Part shown: positions 8,387 through 16,131 of the stretch, piece by piece
How the letters are laid out: each line of letters begins with the position of its first letter
Numbering within the stretch: position 1 is the stretch's first letter
The notes under the pieces: generated by a model
Told to the model about the DNA's origin: nothing
What the model saw: the letters and a program-made list of their open reading frames with translations, nothing else
Database searches by the model: none
NCBI GenBank assembly: GCA_031419455.1
Contig: JANOKS010000121.1
Span: 1-34,527 of the forward strand
Direction: 5' to 3'
DNA: 34,527 nucleotides
DNA from: UBA7672 sp031419455
GTDB lineage: Bacteria > Pseudomonadota > Alphaproteobacteria > Caulobacterales > Hyphomonadaceae
Position numbers and translations under genes: made by a program

Positions 8387-10072
8387 TTAGTTCTTCGCGC
8401 CGATGAACTCGTCGATCGTCCGGCGGGCGATGACCATGGCCTGCACTTCGCCGGCGCCTTCAAAGATGTTGAGGATGCGGGCGTCGCAGAGGACGCGGCT
8501 GATCGGGTATTCGAGCGCAAAGCCGTTGCCGCCATGGACTTGCAGCGCGTTGTCGGCGGCGGCCCAGGCGATGCGCGCGGCGAGCATCTTGGCGAGGCCG
8601 GCTTCGAGATCGCAGCGCTTGCCTTCGTCTTTCTGGCGCGCCGAAAAGTAAGTGAGCTGGCGCACGCCGACGAGTTCGGCGGCCATCATCACAAGCTTGT
8701 CCGAGGTGCGGGGGAAATCGAAGATCTGGCGGCCGAACTGCGTGCGGTCGAGCGAATATTTGAGGCCGAGTTCGAGCGCGCACTGCGCGACGCCGATGGC
8801 GCGCGCGGCGGTCTGGATACGGGCGCCTTCGAAGGTGGCCATCAGGTGCTTGAAGCCCTGGCCCTCGACTTCGCCGAGCAGGTTTTCGGCCGGCACCTCG
8901 AAGCCATCGAAGCCGAGCTCGTATTCCTTCATGCCGCGATAGCCGAGCACTTCGATCTCGCCGCCGGTCATGCCGTTCGCGGGGAAGGGGTTGGCGTCCG
9001 TGCCGCGCGGCTTCTCGCAGAGAAACATGGAGAGGCCGGAGAAATTGTTGGTGTCCGGGATCGAGCGCGCGAGGACCGTCATCAGGTCGGTGCGGGCCGC
9101 GTGCGTGATCCAGGTCTTATTGCCCGTGATCTTCCAGTTTGCGCCGTCTTTCGTCGCACGGGTGCGCAGGCTGCCGAGGTCGGAGCCCGTGTTCGGTTCG
9201 GTGAAGACAGCGGTGGGCAGGATTTCGCCGGACGCGATGCCGGGGAGATACTTCTCCTGCTGCGCGCGCGTGCCGCCGACGAGCAGGAGTTCAGCTGCGA
9301 TCTCCGAGCGGGTGCCGAGCGAGCCGACGCCGATATAGGCGCGCGAGAGTTCTTCGGAGACGACGCACATCGATGTCTTGCCGAGGCCCAGGCCGCCGAA
9401 CTCTTCGGGGATGGTGAGGCCGAACACGCCCATCTCGCCCATCTGCTTGACGACGCTGTCCGGGATGAGTTCGTCCTTGAGATGCCATTCGTGGGCGTAG
9501 GGTTCGACCACCTGCTTGCCGAAGGCGCGAAACTGGTCGCGGATCTGCTCGAAGGTTTCTTCGAGGCCGGTGTATTCGATGGTCGCCTTCTGGCTGTCGA
9601 GAAAGCCGCGGATGTGCGCCGCCGCCGCCATGCGCGCAGCCGCCGTGTTGCCCCGCATGATCAGCGTGATGATCGCCGGCGTGCCGAGCTTCTGGATGAC
9701 CGAGGCGTCTGTGGTCATGTCGCTCGGCCGCACAATCTCGAGCTGCGTCATCGGGAGACCGCCGCCGAGCTGGTAGAGATATTCGCCGAACAGGATCTGG
9801 GTCAGCAGCTGCTCGATTTCACCGAACCGGCCTTCAGCGTTGATCCGCTCGGCCCAGTTGGCGGTCTCCTTCAGCGTCTCGACATAGGTGAGCACCCAGG
9901 CGAGCCCGTGGGTTGCGCGCTGTTCCGCATCGATCTTCCTGCGGTCGACCTTGCCGCTTGGCGCAACCACGGCGGCGACCGACCTGCGGAGATCGAGAAA
10001 GTAGGCCTCGGCGTCCTGCGCGGCCTGGCGAAGTGTCGCCAACAGGTTCGGGATCACCACGCCGTCCGACAT
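8387..10072 (-). CDS. mcd: Methylsuccinyl-CoA dehydrogenase (acyl-CoA dehydrogenase family)
   Basis: The 561-residue flavoprotein is longer than ordinary acyl-CoA dehydrogenases (about 380-400) because of a 150-residue N-terminal domain. That domain contains GKVDRRKIDAEQRATHGLAW, WAERINAEGRFGEIEQLL and GGGLPMTQLEIVRP, segments I associate with (2S)-methylsuccinyl-CoA dehydrogenase. The catalytic part follows: GEMGVFGLTIPEEFGGLGLG, FTEPNTGSDLGSLRT, KTWITHAARTD, QVHGGNGFALEYP, and IFEGAGEVQ with the likely catalytic Glu. Mcd oxidises methylsuccinyl-CoA to mesaconyl-CoA in the ethylmalonyl-CoA pathway of acetyl-CoA assimilation and passes electrons to ETF. Start at 10072 (MSDGVVIPN) is preferred over an upstream ATG because GGGAG lies about 10 bases before it. 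A general acyl-CoA dehydrogenase role is the alternative. Confidence 0.8.
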   Translation of the reverse strand: MSDGVVIPNLLATLRQAAQDAEAYFLDLRRSVAAVVAPSGKVDRRKIDAEQRATHGLAWVLTYVETLKETANWAERINAEGRFGEIEQLLTQILFGEYLYQLGGGLPMTQLEIVRPSDMTTDASVIQKLGTPAIITLIMRGNTAAARMAAAAHIRGFLDSQKATIEYTGLEETFEQIRDQFRAFGKQVVEPYAHEWHLKDELIPDSVVKQMGEMGVFGLTIPEEFGGLGLGKTSMCVVSEELSRAYIGVGSLGTRSEIAAELLLVGGTRAQQEKYLPGIASGEILPTAVFTEPNTGSDLGSLRTRATKDGANWKITGNKTWITHAARTDLMTVLARSIPDTNNFSGLSMFLCEKPRGTDANPFPANGMTGGEIEVLGYRGMKEYELGFDGFEVPAENLLGEVEGQGFKHLMATFEGARIQTAARAIGVAQCALELGLKYSLDRTQFGRQIFDFPRTSDKLVMMAAELVGVRQLTYFSARQKDEGKRCDLEAGLAKMLAARIAWAAADNALQVHGGNGFALEYPISRVLCDARILNIFEGAGEVQAMVIARRTIDEFIGAKN

Positions 10073-10286
10073 TCGCAAAAACTCCCGCCTTGGAGATGGT
10101 TCACTAGCCGATTGCGGCGTTGCAGCAAAGATCGTGTCGATTTCCCTACACAACGCCGTGTGAATTGGAAAATCCTGCGCCTTGCTGTTCCGCCAAGCTT
10201 GCCTCTGTACGGAGCTAGCTGCAAAAACACCCACAGGCAGACGCTGCGGCAAGACATCGCGCGTCGCTGATCCGGAGGAGATTCAA

Positions 10287-11405
10287 ATGCGGTCCACACG
10301 TTTGGCTTGTGCGTTATTGGTGTCGGTGGCGTTTGCAGGCGCCGCCGTCGCGCAGTCGAGCGCACCGGGGTTCACGCCGCCCAAGACGAGCTGGGGCGCG
10401 CCGGACCTGCAAGGCTACTGGAGCAACTCATCGATCACTGATCTGCAGCGTTCACCGGATTATCCCAACCTCGTCATGACCGACGCTGAAGTCGCGAAGA
10501 TGGAGGGCGCCGACTATTACAACAATCGAACACGCGAAGACTCCAAGCCGAACCGGCCCGAGGACGTGAAGCTTCTCGATGGCACCGATCTGCTGTCGGG
10601 CGGCGGATACAACGCGTTCTGGGTTGACCAGGGCAGCCATGTCGCGCGGGTGAAAGGCACGCCGCGATCGTCGTGGATCGTTGAGCCGGCCAATGGCCGC
10701 ATTCCGCGCAAGGGAGCCGCAGCCGCCGAAGCGCGCCCGGCCGCAGCAGCCGCGCGGCCAACAGGCGCCCCCGCTCCGACTGGCACTGTGCAGGGGCCGG
10801 GCGCTGTCGATCGCAATGCGGGAGGCGGCTTTGGCAGCTATGACAATCCCGAGACCCGCCCGATGGGCGAGCGCTGCATCATCGGCTTCGGCAATACTGG
10901 CGGGCCGGTGATGACGAACGTGCTCTACAACAACACGTACCAGATCGTGCAGTCGCCGACGCATGCGATGATCCTCGTGGAGATGGTGCACGATGCGCGC
11001 ATCGTGCCGATCTTCGGATCAGCAGCCGAGGCGCGTGCGAGCTTCCGGCCGGGCGTGATCAAGCAGTGGCTCGGCGACTCGGTCGGCTGGTATGAGGGCG
11101 CATCGCTGGTGGTCGAGACACGCAACGTGCATCCGCAGCAGCGCGGCTACATCTCGAAGGACGGCGTGTTGCACGAGCGTTTCACACGCTGGGACGACAA
11201 GCAGATCGTCTACGAATTCACCGTCGATGACCCCTCGCAATACGCGCAGGCGTGGAAGGGCGAGATCGCGTTCAACGCTTCCGCCGAGCCCTCCTACGAA
11301 TACGCATGCCACGAGGGCAACTACGCCATGGAGGGCATTCTCGCCGGCGCGCGCGCGCAGGAGCGAGCGGGCGAAACAGTCGCCGCGAACGCCGACGAGG
11401 AGTAA
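10287..11405 (+). CDS. Secreted protein of unknown function, paralogue B
   Basis: The product is 372 residues with a signal peptide (MRSTRLACALLVSVAFAG, cleavage predicted AAVA|QSSAP). The mature N-terminus reads TSWGAPDLQGYWSNSS, followed by GADYYNNRTRE, a low-complexity Ala/Pro/Gly linker at about 145-185, then the shared core GERCIIGFGNTGGPVM, VEMVHDARIVPIFGSA, QWLGDSVGWYEG and YEYACHEGNY. Two cysteines only remain in the mature protein, in ERC and ACHEGN, as in the other paralogues. The start at 10287 is chosen because GGAGGAG precedes it by 7 bases and the signal peptide begins there; a longer reading frame to 10182 has no support. It is divergent from mcd across 214 bases and 24 bases upstream of paralogue C, so B and C likely form an operon. 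Function is unknown. Confidence 0.85.
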   Translation: MRSTRLACALLVSVAFAGAAVAQSSAPGFTPPKTSWGAPDLQGYWSNSSITDLQRSPDYPNLVMTDAEVAKMEGADYYNNRTREDSKPNRPEDVKLLDGTDLLSGGGYNAFWVDQGSHVARVKGTPRSSWIVEPANGRIPRKGAAAAEARPAAAAARPTGAPAPTGTVQGPGAVDRNAGGGFGSYDNPETRPMGERCIIGFGNTGGPVMTNVLYNNTYQIVQSPTHAMILVEMVHDARIVPIFGSAAEARASFRPGVIKQWLGDSVGWYEGASLVVETRNVHPQQRGYISKDGVLHERFTRWDDKQIVYEFTVDDPSQYAQAWKGEIAFNASAEPSYEYACHEGNYAMEGILAGARAQERAGETVAANADEE

Positions 11406-11429
11406 GGCGGCGGCCAGGGGAGGCGAGCG

Positions 11430-12581
11430 ATGAAGACGTTCCTGCTTCGATACTCGCCCCTGCTTCTTGCCTTCATCGCGACAGTTGCGGAGGCGCAGCA
11501 GCACGCGCCTGGCTACGCGCCGCCCAGGACGAGTTGGGGGGCGCCAGACGTGCAGGGCGTGTGGTCCAACGCATCCGTCACCGACATGCAGCGCGAGCCG
11601 GGATTCCCGCAGTTGGTGCTGACGCCTGAAGAGGCGGCCCTGATGGAGGGGCGGGACTACTACAACAACTCGACCCGCGAGGAGCTGAAGCCGTCCGACA
11701 CGAACGATACGCGTCTGCTGGACGGCTCGGATCTGATTTCAGGCGGCGGATACAACTCTGTCTGGATCGACCAGGGCTCGAACGTGGCGCGCGTGAAGGG
11801 TACACTGCGCTCGTCGTGGATCGTGAATCCGGCCGATGGGCTGATACCCTACAAGGATCCGGCGCGTCGCAACGGGGGGCCGGGACTGGGCGGGTCGTCC
11901 TCCATCGCGCTGACGGCGGCGGACTACACTGCGAAGACGTCGGCGAGCGACAAGAGCAAGCTCAGCATCGGCGGACCTATCGCGCCCAATCCTCTGCGTG
12001 GCGGCGGCATTGGCAGCTATGACAATCCGGAGACGCGGCCCGCGTCGGAGCGTTGCCTCGTGGGATTCGGATCGGCGGGTGGGCCGGTGATGTCGAACGT
12101 GATCTACAACAACCGATACCAGATCGTGCAGACGCCGACCCACGCGATGATCCTGGTGGAGATGGTGCACGATGCGCGCATCATCCCGCTGTTTGGAAGC
12201 GCGGACGAGGCGCGGCGCAGCTTCCAGCCCGGCGTGATCAAGCCATGGCTGGGCGACAGCGTCGGCTGGTACGAAGGCGACGCGCTTGTGGTGGAGACGC
12301 GCAATGCGAATCCGGTCCAGCGCGGATTGATCACGGGCGCGGGCACGGTCACCGAGCGCTTCTCGCGCTGGAGCGCGGATCAGGTGACGTATGAATTCTC
12401 CGTGGAGGACGACGTGCTCTACGCCCAGCCATGGCGCGGAGAGATGTCGCTCAATGCGACCCAACCCTGGTTCGAATACGCATGCCACGAGGGCAATCAC
12501 TCTTTGTTCGGCATTCTAGCCGGCGCGCGCCGGCAGGAGCGCGACGGCTTGATCGTGGAAGCCAATGCCGACGAGGAATGA
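11430..12581 (+). CDS. Secreted protein of unknown function, paralogue C
   Basis: The 383-residue product has a signal peptide ending ATVAEA|QQ. It is closely similar to its upstream neighbour over nearly the whole length: TSWGAPDVQGVWSNAS, GRDYYNNSTRE, DLISGGGYNSVWIDQGSNVARVKGT, GSYDNPETRP, SERCLVGFGSAGGPVM, PWLGDSVGWYEGD, FEYACHEGNHS, and the shared C-terminal end ANADEE. The linker (about 145-195) differs completely, lacking the Ala/Pro run of paralogue B. The two invariant cysteines are the only ones. GGGAGGCGAG precedes the ATG. The pair looks like a tandem duplication that diverged in the linker. No enzyme motif was recognised. Confidence 0.85.
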   Translation: MKTFLLRYSPLLLAFIATVAEAQQHAPGYAPPRTSWGAPDVQGVWSNASVTDMQREPGFPQLVLTPEEAALMEGRDYYNNSTREELKPSDTNDTRLLDGSDLISGGGYNSVWIDQGSNVARVKGTLRSSWIVNPADGLIPYKDPARRNGGPGLGGSSSIALTAADYTAKTSASDKSKLSIGGPIAPNPLRGGGIGSYDNPETRPASERCLVGFGSAGGPVMSNVIYNNRYQIVQTPTHAMILVEMVHDARIIPLFGSADEARRSFQPGVIKPWLGDSVGWYEGDALVVETRNANPVQRGLITGAGTVTERFSRWSADQVTYEFSVEDDVLYAQPWRGEMSLNATQPWFEYACHEGNHSLFGILAGARRQERDGLIVEANADEE

Positions 12582-12653
12582 TTCCACGCACTTCCGCCGC
12601 ATCAACCCTGCGTGAGAACCGGGCCTGACCTGATTGGTCGAGTCTGTGTCTGC

Positions 12654-12683
12654 AAACGCGGGGGATGGACGCTTGCGTTTTTC
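12654..12683 (+). terminator. Weak candidate terminator after paralogue C
   Basis: AAACGC (12654-12659) can pair with GCGTTT (12675-12680) across a 15-base loop and is followed by TTC, giving five consecutive T. The stem is short and the loop large, so this is only a candidate for ending the paralogue B-C transcript. Confidence 0.3.
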
Positions 12684-12721
12684 TCGCACTGGCCGCTGAA
12701 TCCAGCAGGGTCGAACAATGA

Positions 12722-12739
12722 GCCTCCGCACACGGAGGC
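12722..12739. other. Short perfect hairpin upstream of the cytochrome P460 gene
   Basis: GCCTCCG (12722-12728), CACA, CGGAGGC (12733-12739) forms a 7-bp stem with a 4-base loop, 21 bases before the P460 ATG. No T-run follows. It may be a leader structure or a protein-binding site. Confidence 0.35.
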
Positions 12740-12760
12740 CCCTGATACGGGACGCTTGAG

Positions 12761-13303
12761 ATGAAACGCCTTACACTGATCGCCGCCGGCATCGTTGCCG
12801 GCGCCTCGCTTGCCGCTGCCGCCTTCGCGGGACCGAGCTATGATGCGGAGGGTCGCATCGTCATTCCGCAGAACATGGATCGCTGGCCGACGGTGGGTAC
12901 GACGTACGCGCTCAGCTATGAGGGCGATGGCGGCGTGACGCTGAACACGGTGCGGCTCGATCCGGAAAGCTACGACGCGTTCGTGTCGACGGGCAAGTTT
13001 CCGCTCGGCGCGATCTTGCAGCTCGAAGTGAGGCGGCCGGTCGAAGAGATTGCGCCGGCCAAGGGCGGCAAGACGCAGGGCGACGTCGTCGGCCGCTCGC
13101 TGCACGTGAAGGATGAGAAAGCCGGTCCGGGTACGTGGACGTTCTACGGCTTCGGCGCAACTTCGACAGTGGGCAACGCCATTCCCCGCAGCCAGGCCTG
13201 CTATTCCTGCCATGACCAGCATGCGGGAACGACCGACACGGTGTTCATGCAGTACTATCCGACGCTGACCGAAGCGCATGCGCGGAAGGCGGCGGCGAAG
13301 TAG
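12761..13303 (+). CDS. Cytochrome P460 family c-type heme protein
   Basis: The 180-residue protein has a signal peptide (MKRLTLIAAGIVAGASLAAAA, cleavage near AFA|GPS) and a single c-type heme site C147-Y-S-C150-H151 near the C-terminus, typical of cytochrome P460. The central region fits the family's beta fold: RWPTVGTTYALSYEG, LDPESYDAF, TGKFPLGAILQLEVRRP and GTWTFYGFG. Characterised P460s oxidise hydroxylamine or ammonia-related substrates in the periplasm, and cytochrome c'-beta relatives bind NO. Which role applies here is unknown, and nothing nearby suggests nitrification. It lies 179 bases after paralogue C, with hairpins in between, so co-expression is possible but not shown. Confidence 0.85.
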   Translation: MKRLTLIAAGIVAGASLAAAAFAGPSYDAEGRIVIPQNMDRWPTVGTTYALSYEGDGGVTLNTVRLDPESYDAFVSTGKFPLGAILQLEVRRPVEEIAPAKGGKTQGDVVGRSLHVKDEKAGPGTWTFYGFGATSTVGNAIPRSQACYSCHDQHAGTTDTVFMQYYPTLTEAHARKAAAK

Positions 13304-13321
13304 CCAAGCGCATTCCATCCT

Positions 13322-13428
13322 TGTCATTCCGGGCAAGCGAAGCTCGAACCGAAAGCCGAGGGCGACAGGAACTGTGCTTGAGGCCCCTGGGTTCCGGCTC
13401 GCACACTGCGCGTGCATCCGGAATGTCA
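13322..13428. repeat. Extragenic palindromic repeat between convergent genes
   Basis: The element begins TGTCATTCCGG (13322-13332) and ends CCGGAATGTCA (13418-13428), near-perfect inverted ends. Inside are GCGAAGCTCGAACC and CCCTGGGTTCCGGCTCGC, which pair partly with each other. This is the pattern of the intergenic palindromes common in alphaproteobacterial genomes. It fills the gap between the P460 gene and the GST gene and may serve as a bidirectional transcript end. Confidence 0.65.
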
Positions 13429-13442
13429 GCGAGTGTGGCTTT

Positions 13443-14060
13443 CTACGACGCCTTCACCAGCCCCTCAGCCACCAGCGCAGCCTGCACGGCCGGGCGTGCG
13501 GCGACGCGTTGCTGGTAGGCCAGCAGTTTCGGGAATGCCGACAGATCGACCTTCAAGCTGTTCGACCAGTTCGTGACGGTGAAGAGATATGCGTCCACCG
13601 TGCTGAACTGTTCGCCCGTGATGTAGGTGCGCCCGTCGCCCAGCAGCTGCTCGATCAGCCTGTAGCGCGTGTTCAGCTTGTCGATGGTTGCCTTGCGCAT
13701 GTCGTCGGGCAACGCAGGATTGAAAAGCGCGCCATAGGTCTTGTGGATTTCGGTCGAGACGTAGACGGCGAGCTCGTCCTGCTTCAGGCGGGCTTTCGTG
13801 CCGTGCGCGGGCGCGAGCTTTGCTTCGGGTTTCAGGTCGGCGACATATCCGTGAAGGACGACGTTCTCGGTGACGATGTCGCCATCGTCCAGCCGCAGCG
13901 CCGGCACATAGCCCTTGGGATTGAGCGCCATCCAGTCCTCGCCGTGCTCGGTGGTCTTCTTGCGAATATCGACCTTTTCGAGATCGAAGGGCAGGCCAGC
14001 CTCTCGCAGAAGAATGTGGGTGGCGAGCGAGCAGGCGCCGGGCGCGTAGTAGAGTTTCAT
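13443..14060 (-). CDS. Glutathione S-transferase, beta class
   Basis: The 205-residue cytosolic enzyme starts MKLYYAPGACSLATHILL. Cys10 in PGACSLA is the signature of bacterial beta-class GSTs, where it forms a mixed disulfide with glutathione. The thioredoxin-like domain covers about 1-80 (cis-Pro region GYVPALRLDDGDIVTE) and the helical domain about 90-205. The start at 14060 is preferred over one at 14114 because GAGGGA lies about 7 bases upstream and the fold begins at once. The gene is on the minus strand downstream of the RibD-type reductase and converges on the P460 gene. It probably detoxifies electrophiles or peroxides; the substrate is unknown. Confidence 0.9.
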   Translation of the reverse strand: MKLYYAPGACSLATHILLREAGLPFDLEKVDIRKKTTEHGEDWMALNPKGYVPALRLDDGDIVTENVVLHGYVADLKPEAKLAPAHGTKARLKQDELAVYVSTEIHKTYGALFNPALPDDMRKATIDKLNTRYRLIEQLLGDGRTYITGEQFSTVDAYLFTVTNWSNSLKVDLSAFPKLLAYQQRVAARPAVQAALVAEGLVKAS

Positions 14061-14145
14061 CGGTGTATCCCTCTGGTGTGACCGTCGAGATAGGGAGTTC
14101 GGCTGCGATTTCAAATCGCGGGCCGGCGATTCCGGATCGGCCGGC

Positions 14146-14787
14146 CTATCTGGACACCAGGAAGTGGGTCGCGTTTTCGCCCATGACCTGGCTGACCTTG
14201 CCGAGGCCGAGCGCGGGCAAATCCAGTCCCTGCAGAAGGTGTTCGCCCTTTCCCAGAAGGACAGGGCTGACGGCGAGGTGCATCTCGTCGATCACGCCGG
14301 CCTGCAGGTATTGCCGGATCGTCGATGCGCCGCCGCCGATGCGGACGTCCTTGCCCTTGGCCGATGTCCTGGCGCGGTCGAGCGCGGCGAGGGGGCCGTC
14401 GGTGACGAAGTGGAATGTCGTATCGGCGAGGGCGAAGGACTTGCGTGGATGATGCGTGAGCACGAACACGTCGCAATGATAGGGCGGGACATCGCCCCAC
14501 CAGCCTTTCCAGCTGTCATCCGGCCAATCGCCACGAATGGGGCCGAACATGTTGCGGCCCAGTATCCATGCGCCGACATTCTCGAAGCTGCGTTCGGCCA
14601 TGTCGTTGTCGACGCCGGTTGAGCCGCCGCTTTCACCGAAGACGGTGGACTGGATTTTCCGGGTCGGAAAGAACCAGTTGTGGAGTTCGGAGCCGCGCTC
14701 GCCGAGCGGGTTCTCGAGGCTCTGGTTCGGCCCGGCACCGTAGCCGTCAAGCGAAATCGAGAAGCAGTTCACGCGGACTTTTGACAT
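14146..14787 (-). CDS. Dihydrofolate reductase family protein (RibD C-terminal type)
   Basis: The 213-residue protein begins VRVNCFSISLDGYGAGPNQS, the typical first strand and SLDG motif of RibD C-terminal/YyaP-YwjB-like reductases. It continues with the NAD(P)-binding motif GRNMFGP and then VLTHHPRK. The KDVRIGGGASTIRQYLQAGVIDEMHLAVSPVLLGKG segment is the conserved second half, split here between a GGxxT-like cofactor loop and a sheet strand. Members are NADPH-dependent reductases of uncertain substrate. It lies 71 bases downstream of ccrM on the same strand. Confidence 0.88.
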   Translation of the reverse strand: MSKVRVNCFSISLDGYGAGPNQSLENPLGERGSELHNWFFPTRKIQSTVFGESGGSTGVDNDMAERSFENVGAWILGRNMFGPIRGDWPDDSWKGWWGDVPPYHCDVFVLTHHPRKSFALADTTFHFVTDGPLAALDRARTSAKGKDVRIGGGASTIRQYLQAGVIDEMHLAVSPVLLGKGEHLLQGLDLPALGLGKVSQVMGENATHFLVSR

Positions 14788-14858
14788 GGGCTGGCTGATC
14801 CTCGTTGTGAAGGAGGAAGCCTACATCAATGCGCTGCGTTGCAGAACGACGCCGGCGC

Positions 14859-16028
14859 CTATAGGCCCATCTGCGTGCGGAATTTACGCCGTAGCAAATC
14901 GATAGGGGCGAGGCCCTGGTCGGACTTGTAGTGCCAGAAGGTCCAGCCATTGCAGGACGGCGCGTTCTGGACGTGGGCGCCCATGCGGTGGATCGAGCCG
15001 GTGGCATCGCCATTGGCCAGTGAACCATCGGCGCGGACGCGGGCGACGTGGCGGTTTTGCGGGCAGAACAGGCGGTCGCCGGGGCGGACGAGACCGTGCT
15101 CGACAAGCGCGCCGAAGGGCACGCGCGGTTCGGACTTTTTCGACGACTGGACTTCAATGTCCTCGGCGCCGAGTGCGCGGACATTGGCGATGCGCCGGGT
15201 GGCGACGTCGATGTAGTCGGCGTCGCGCTCCAGCCCGATGAAGTGGCGGCCGAGCAGCTTGGCGACGGCGCCGGTGGTGCCTGTGCCGAAGAAGGGGTCG
15301 AGGATCACGTCGCCCGGATTGGTGGTGCCGACGATGATGCGGTGGAGCAGGGCTTCGGGCTTTTGCGTCGGATGCGACTTGCGGCCGTCTTCGCCCTTCA
15401 GGCGTTCGCCGCCCGAGCAGATCGGGAAGGTCCACCAGTCGGAGCGCGCCTGGATGTCTTCATTGCCGGCTTTCAGAGCGTCGTAGTTGAAGGTGTATTT
15501 CTTCTGCTCCTGGCTGCGCGACGCCCAGATCAGGGTTTCGTGCGCATTGGCGAGGCGGGTGCCCTTGAAGTTGGGCATCGGGTTCGACTTGTTCCAGACC
15601 ACGTCGTTGAGAATCCAGAAGCCGAGGTCCTGGATCGCTGCCCCGACGCGGAAGATGTTGTGGTAGGAGCCGATCACCCATATTGCCCCATCCGGTTTCA
15701 ACACGCGGCGCGCGGCCTTGAGCCAGTTGCGCGTGAACGTGTCGTATGAGGCGAACGAGTCGAACTTGTCCCAGTCATTGTTCACGGCATCGACATGGGA
15801 ATTGTCGGGGCGGGTGAGATCGCCGCCGAGCTGGAGGTTGTAGGGGGGGTCGGCGAAGATCAGGTCCACCGAGTTGGGCGGAAGCGCGTTCATCGATTCG
15901 ATGCAGTCGCCGATCACGATCTGGTCGAGCGGCAATTTTGGCGGCGCAAGAATCTTTGCGGCGATGGATGCGCCAACCTTTGATTTCACGTTCTTCTGAA
16001 CTTGTGGGTCGATCGTTTTGATCGCCAT
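14859..16028 (-). CDS. ccrM: Cell-cycle-regulated adenine DNA methyltransferase CcrM (GANTC)
   Basis: The 389-residue beta-class N6-adenine methyltransferase carries the catalytic motif D60-P-P-Y63 followed by NLQLGGDLTRPDN, and the SAM-binding motif DPFFGTGTT (F247-G-T-G250). The central segments WVIGSYHNIFRVG, NPMPNFKGTR and HPTQKPEALL match CcrM. The C-terminal domain (about 290-389) contains EPRVPFGALVEHGL, GSIHRMGAHVQ and CNGWTFWHYK, specific to CcrM and required for GANTC recognition and processivity in Caulobacter. About 30 extra N-terminal residues precede the Caulobacter start point. CcrM methylates GANTC after replication and times transcription in the cell cycle. The leader has CtrA- and GANTC-type sites (see 16071). 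Confidence 0.96.
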   Translation of the reverse strand: MAIKTIDPQVQKNVKSKVGASIAAKILAPPKLPLDQIVIGDCIESMNALPPNSVDLIFADPPYNLQLGGDLTRPDNSHVDAVNNDWDKFDSFASYDTFTRNWLKAARRVLKPDGAIWVIGSYHNIFRVGAAIQDLGFWILNDVVWNKSNPMPNFKGTRLANAHETLIWASRSQEQKKYTFNYDALKAGNEDIQARSDWWTFPICSGGERLKGEDGRKSHPTQKPEALLHRIIVGTTNPGDVILDPFFGTGTTGAVAKLLGRHFIGLERDADYIDVATRRIANVRALGAEDIEVQSSKKSEPRVPFGALVEHGLVRPGDRLFCPQNRHVARVRADGSLANGDATGSIHRMGAHVQNAPSCNGWTFWHYKSDQGLAPIDLLRRKFRTQMGL

Positions 16029-16070
16029 TGGACTGTCTCACGCCACGCCCGTTCGGGACTGAAGCGGTGA

Positions 16071-16124
16071 GACTCGCTGACCCGGGTAAATAAGCTGTTG
16101 AGTCAATGGTTAAGCGGGCATTTA
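16071..16124 (-). promoter_or_regulatory. ccrM regulatory leader: CtrA-like box and two GANTC sites
   Basis: Reading toward ccrM on the minus strand, a CtrA-like box TAAA-N7-TTAAC lies at 16109-16124 (consensus TTAA-N7-TTAAC, one mismatch). GANTC sites follow at 16100-16104 and 16071-16075, and the ATG is at 16028. In Caulobacter, ccrM is activated by CtrA and repressed when the GANTC sites in its leader are fully methylated. The order of sites here is the same. The sites are seen directly; the regulation is inferred. Confidence 0.65.
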
Positions 16125-16131
16125 CCATAAA

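Noticed and set aside
8534..10270. Long plus-strand reading frame (578 codons) across mcd
   Set aside because: It lies antisense to a clear flavoprotein gene, has biased composition rich in Ala, Glu, Arg and His, and no domain; a known effect of GC-rich third positions.
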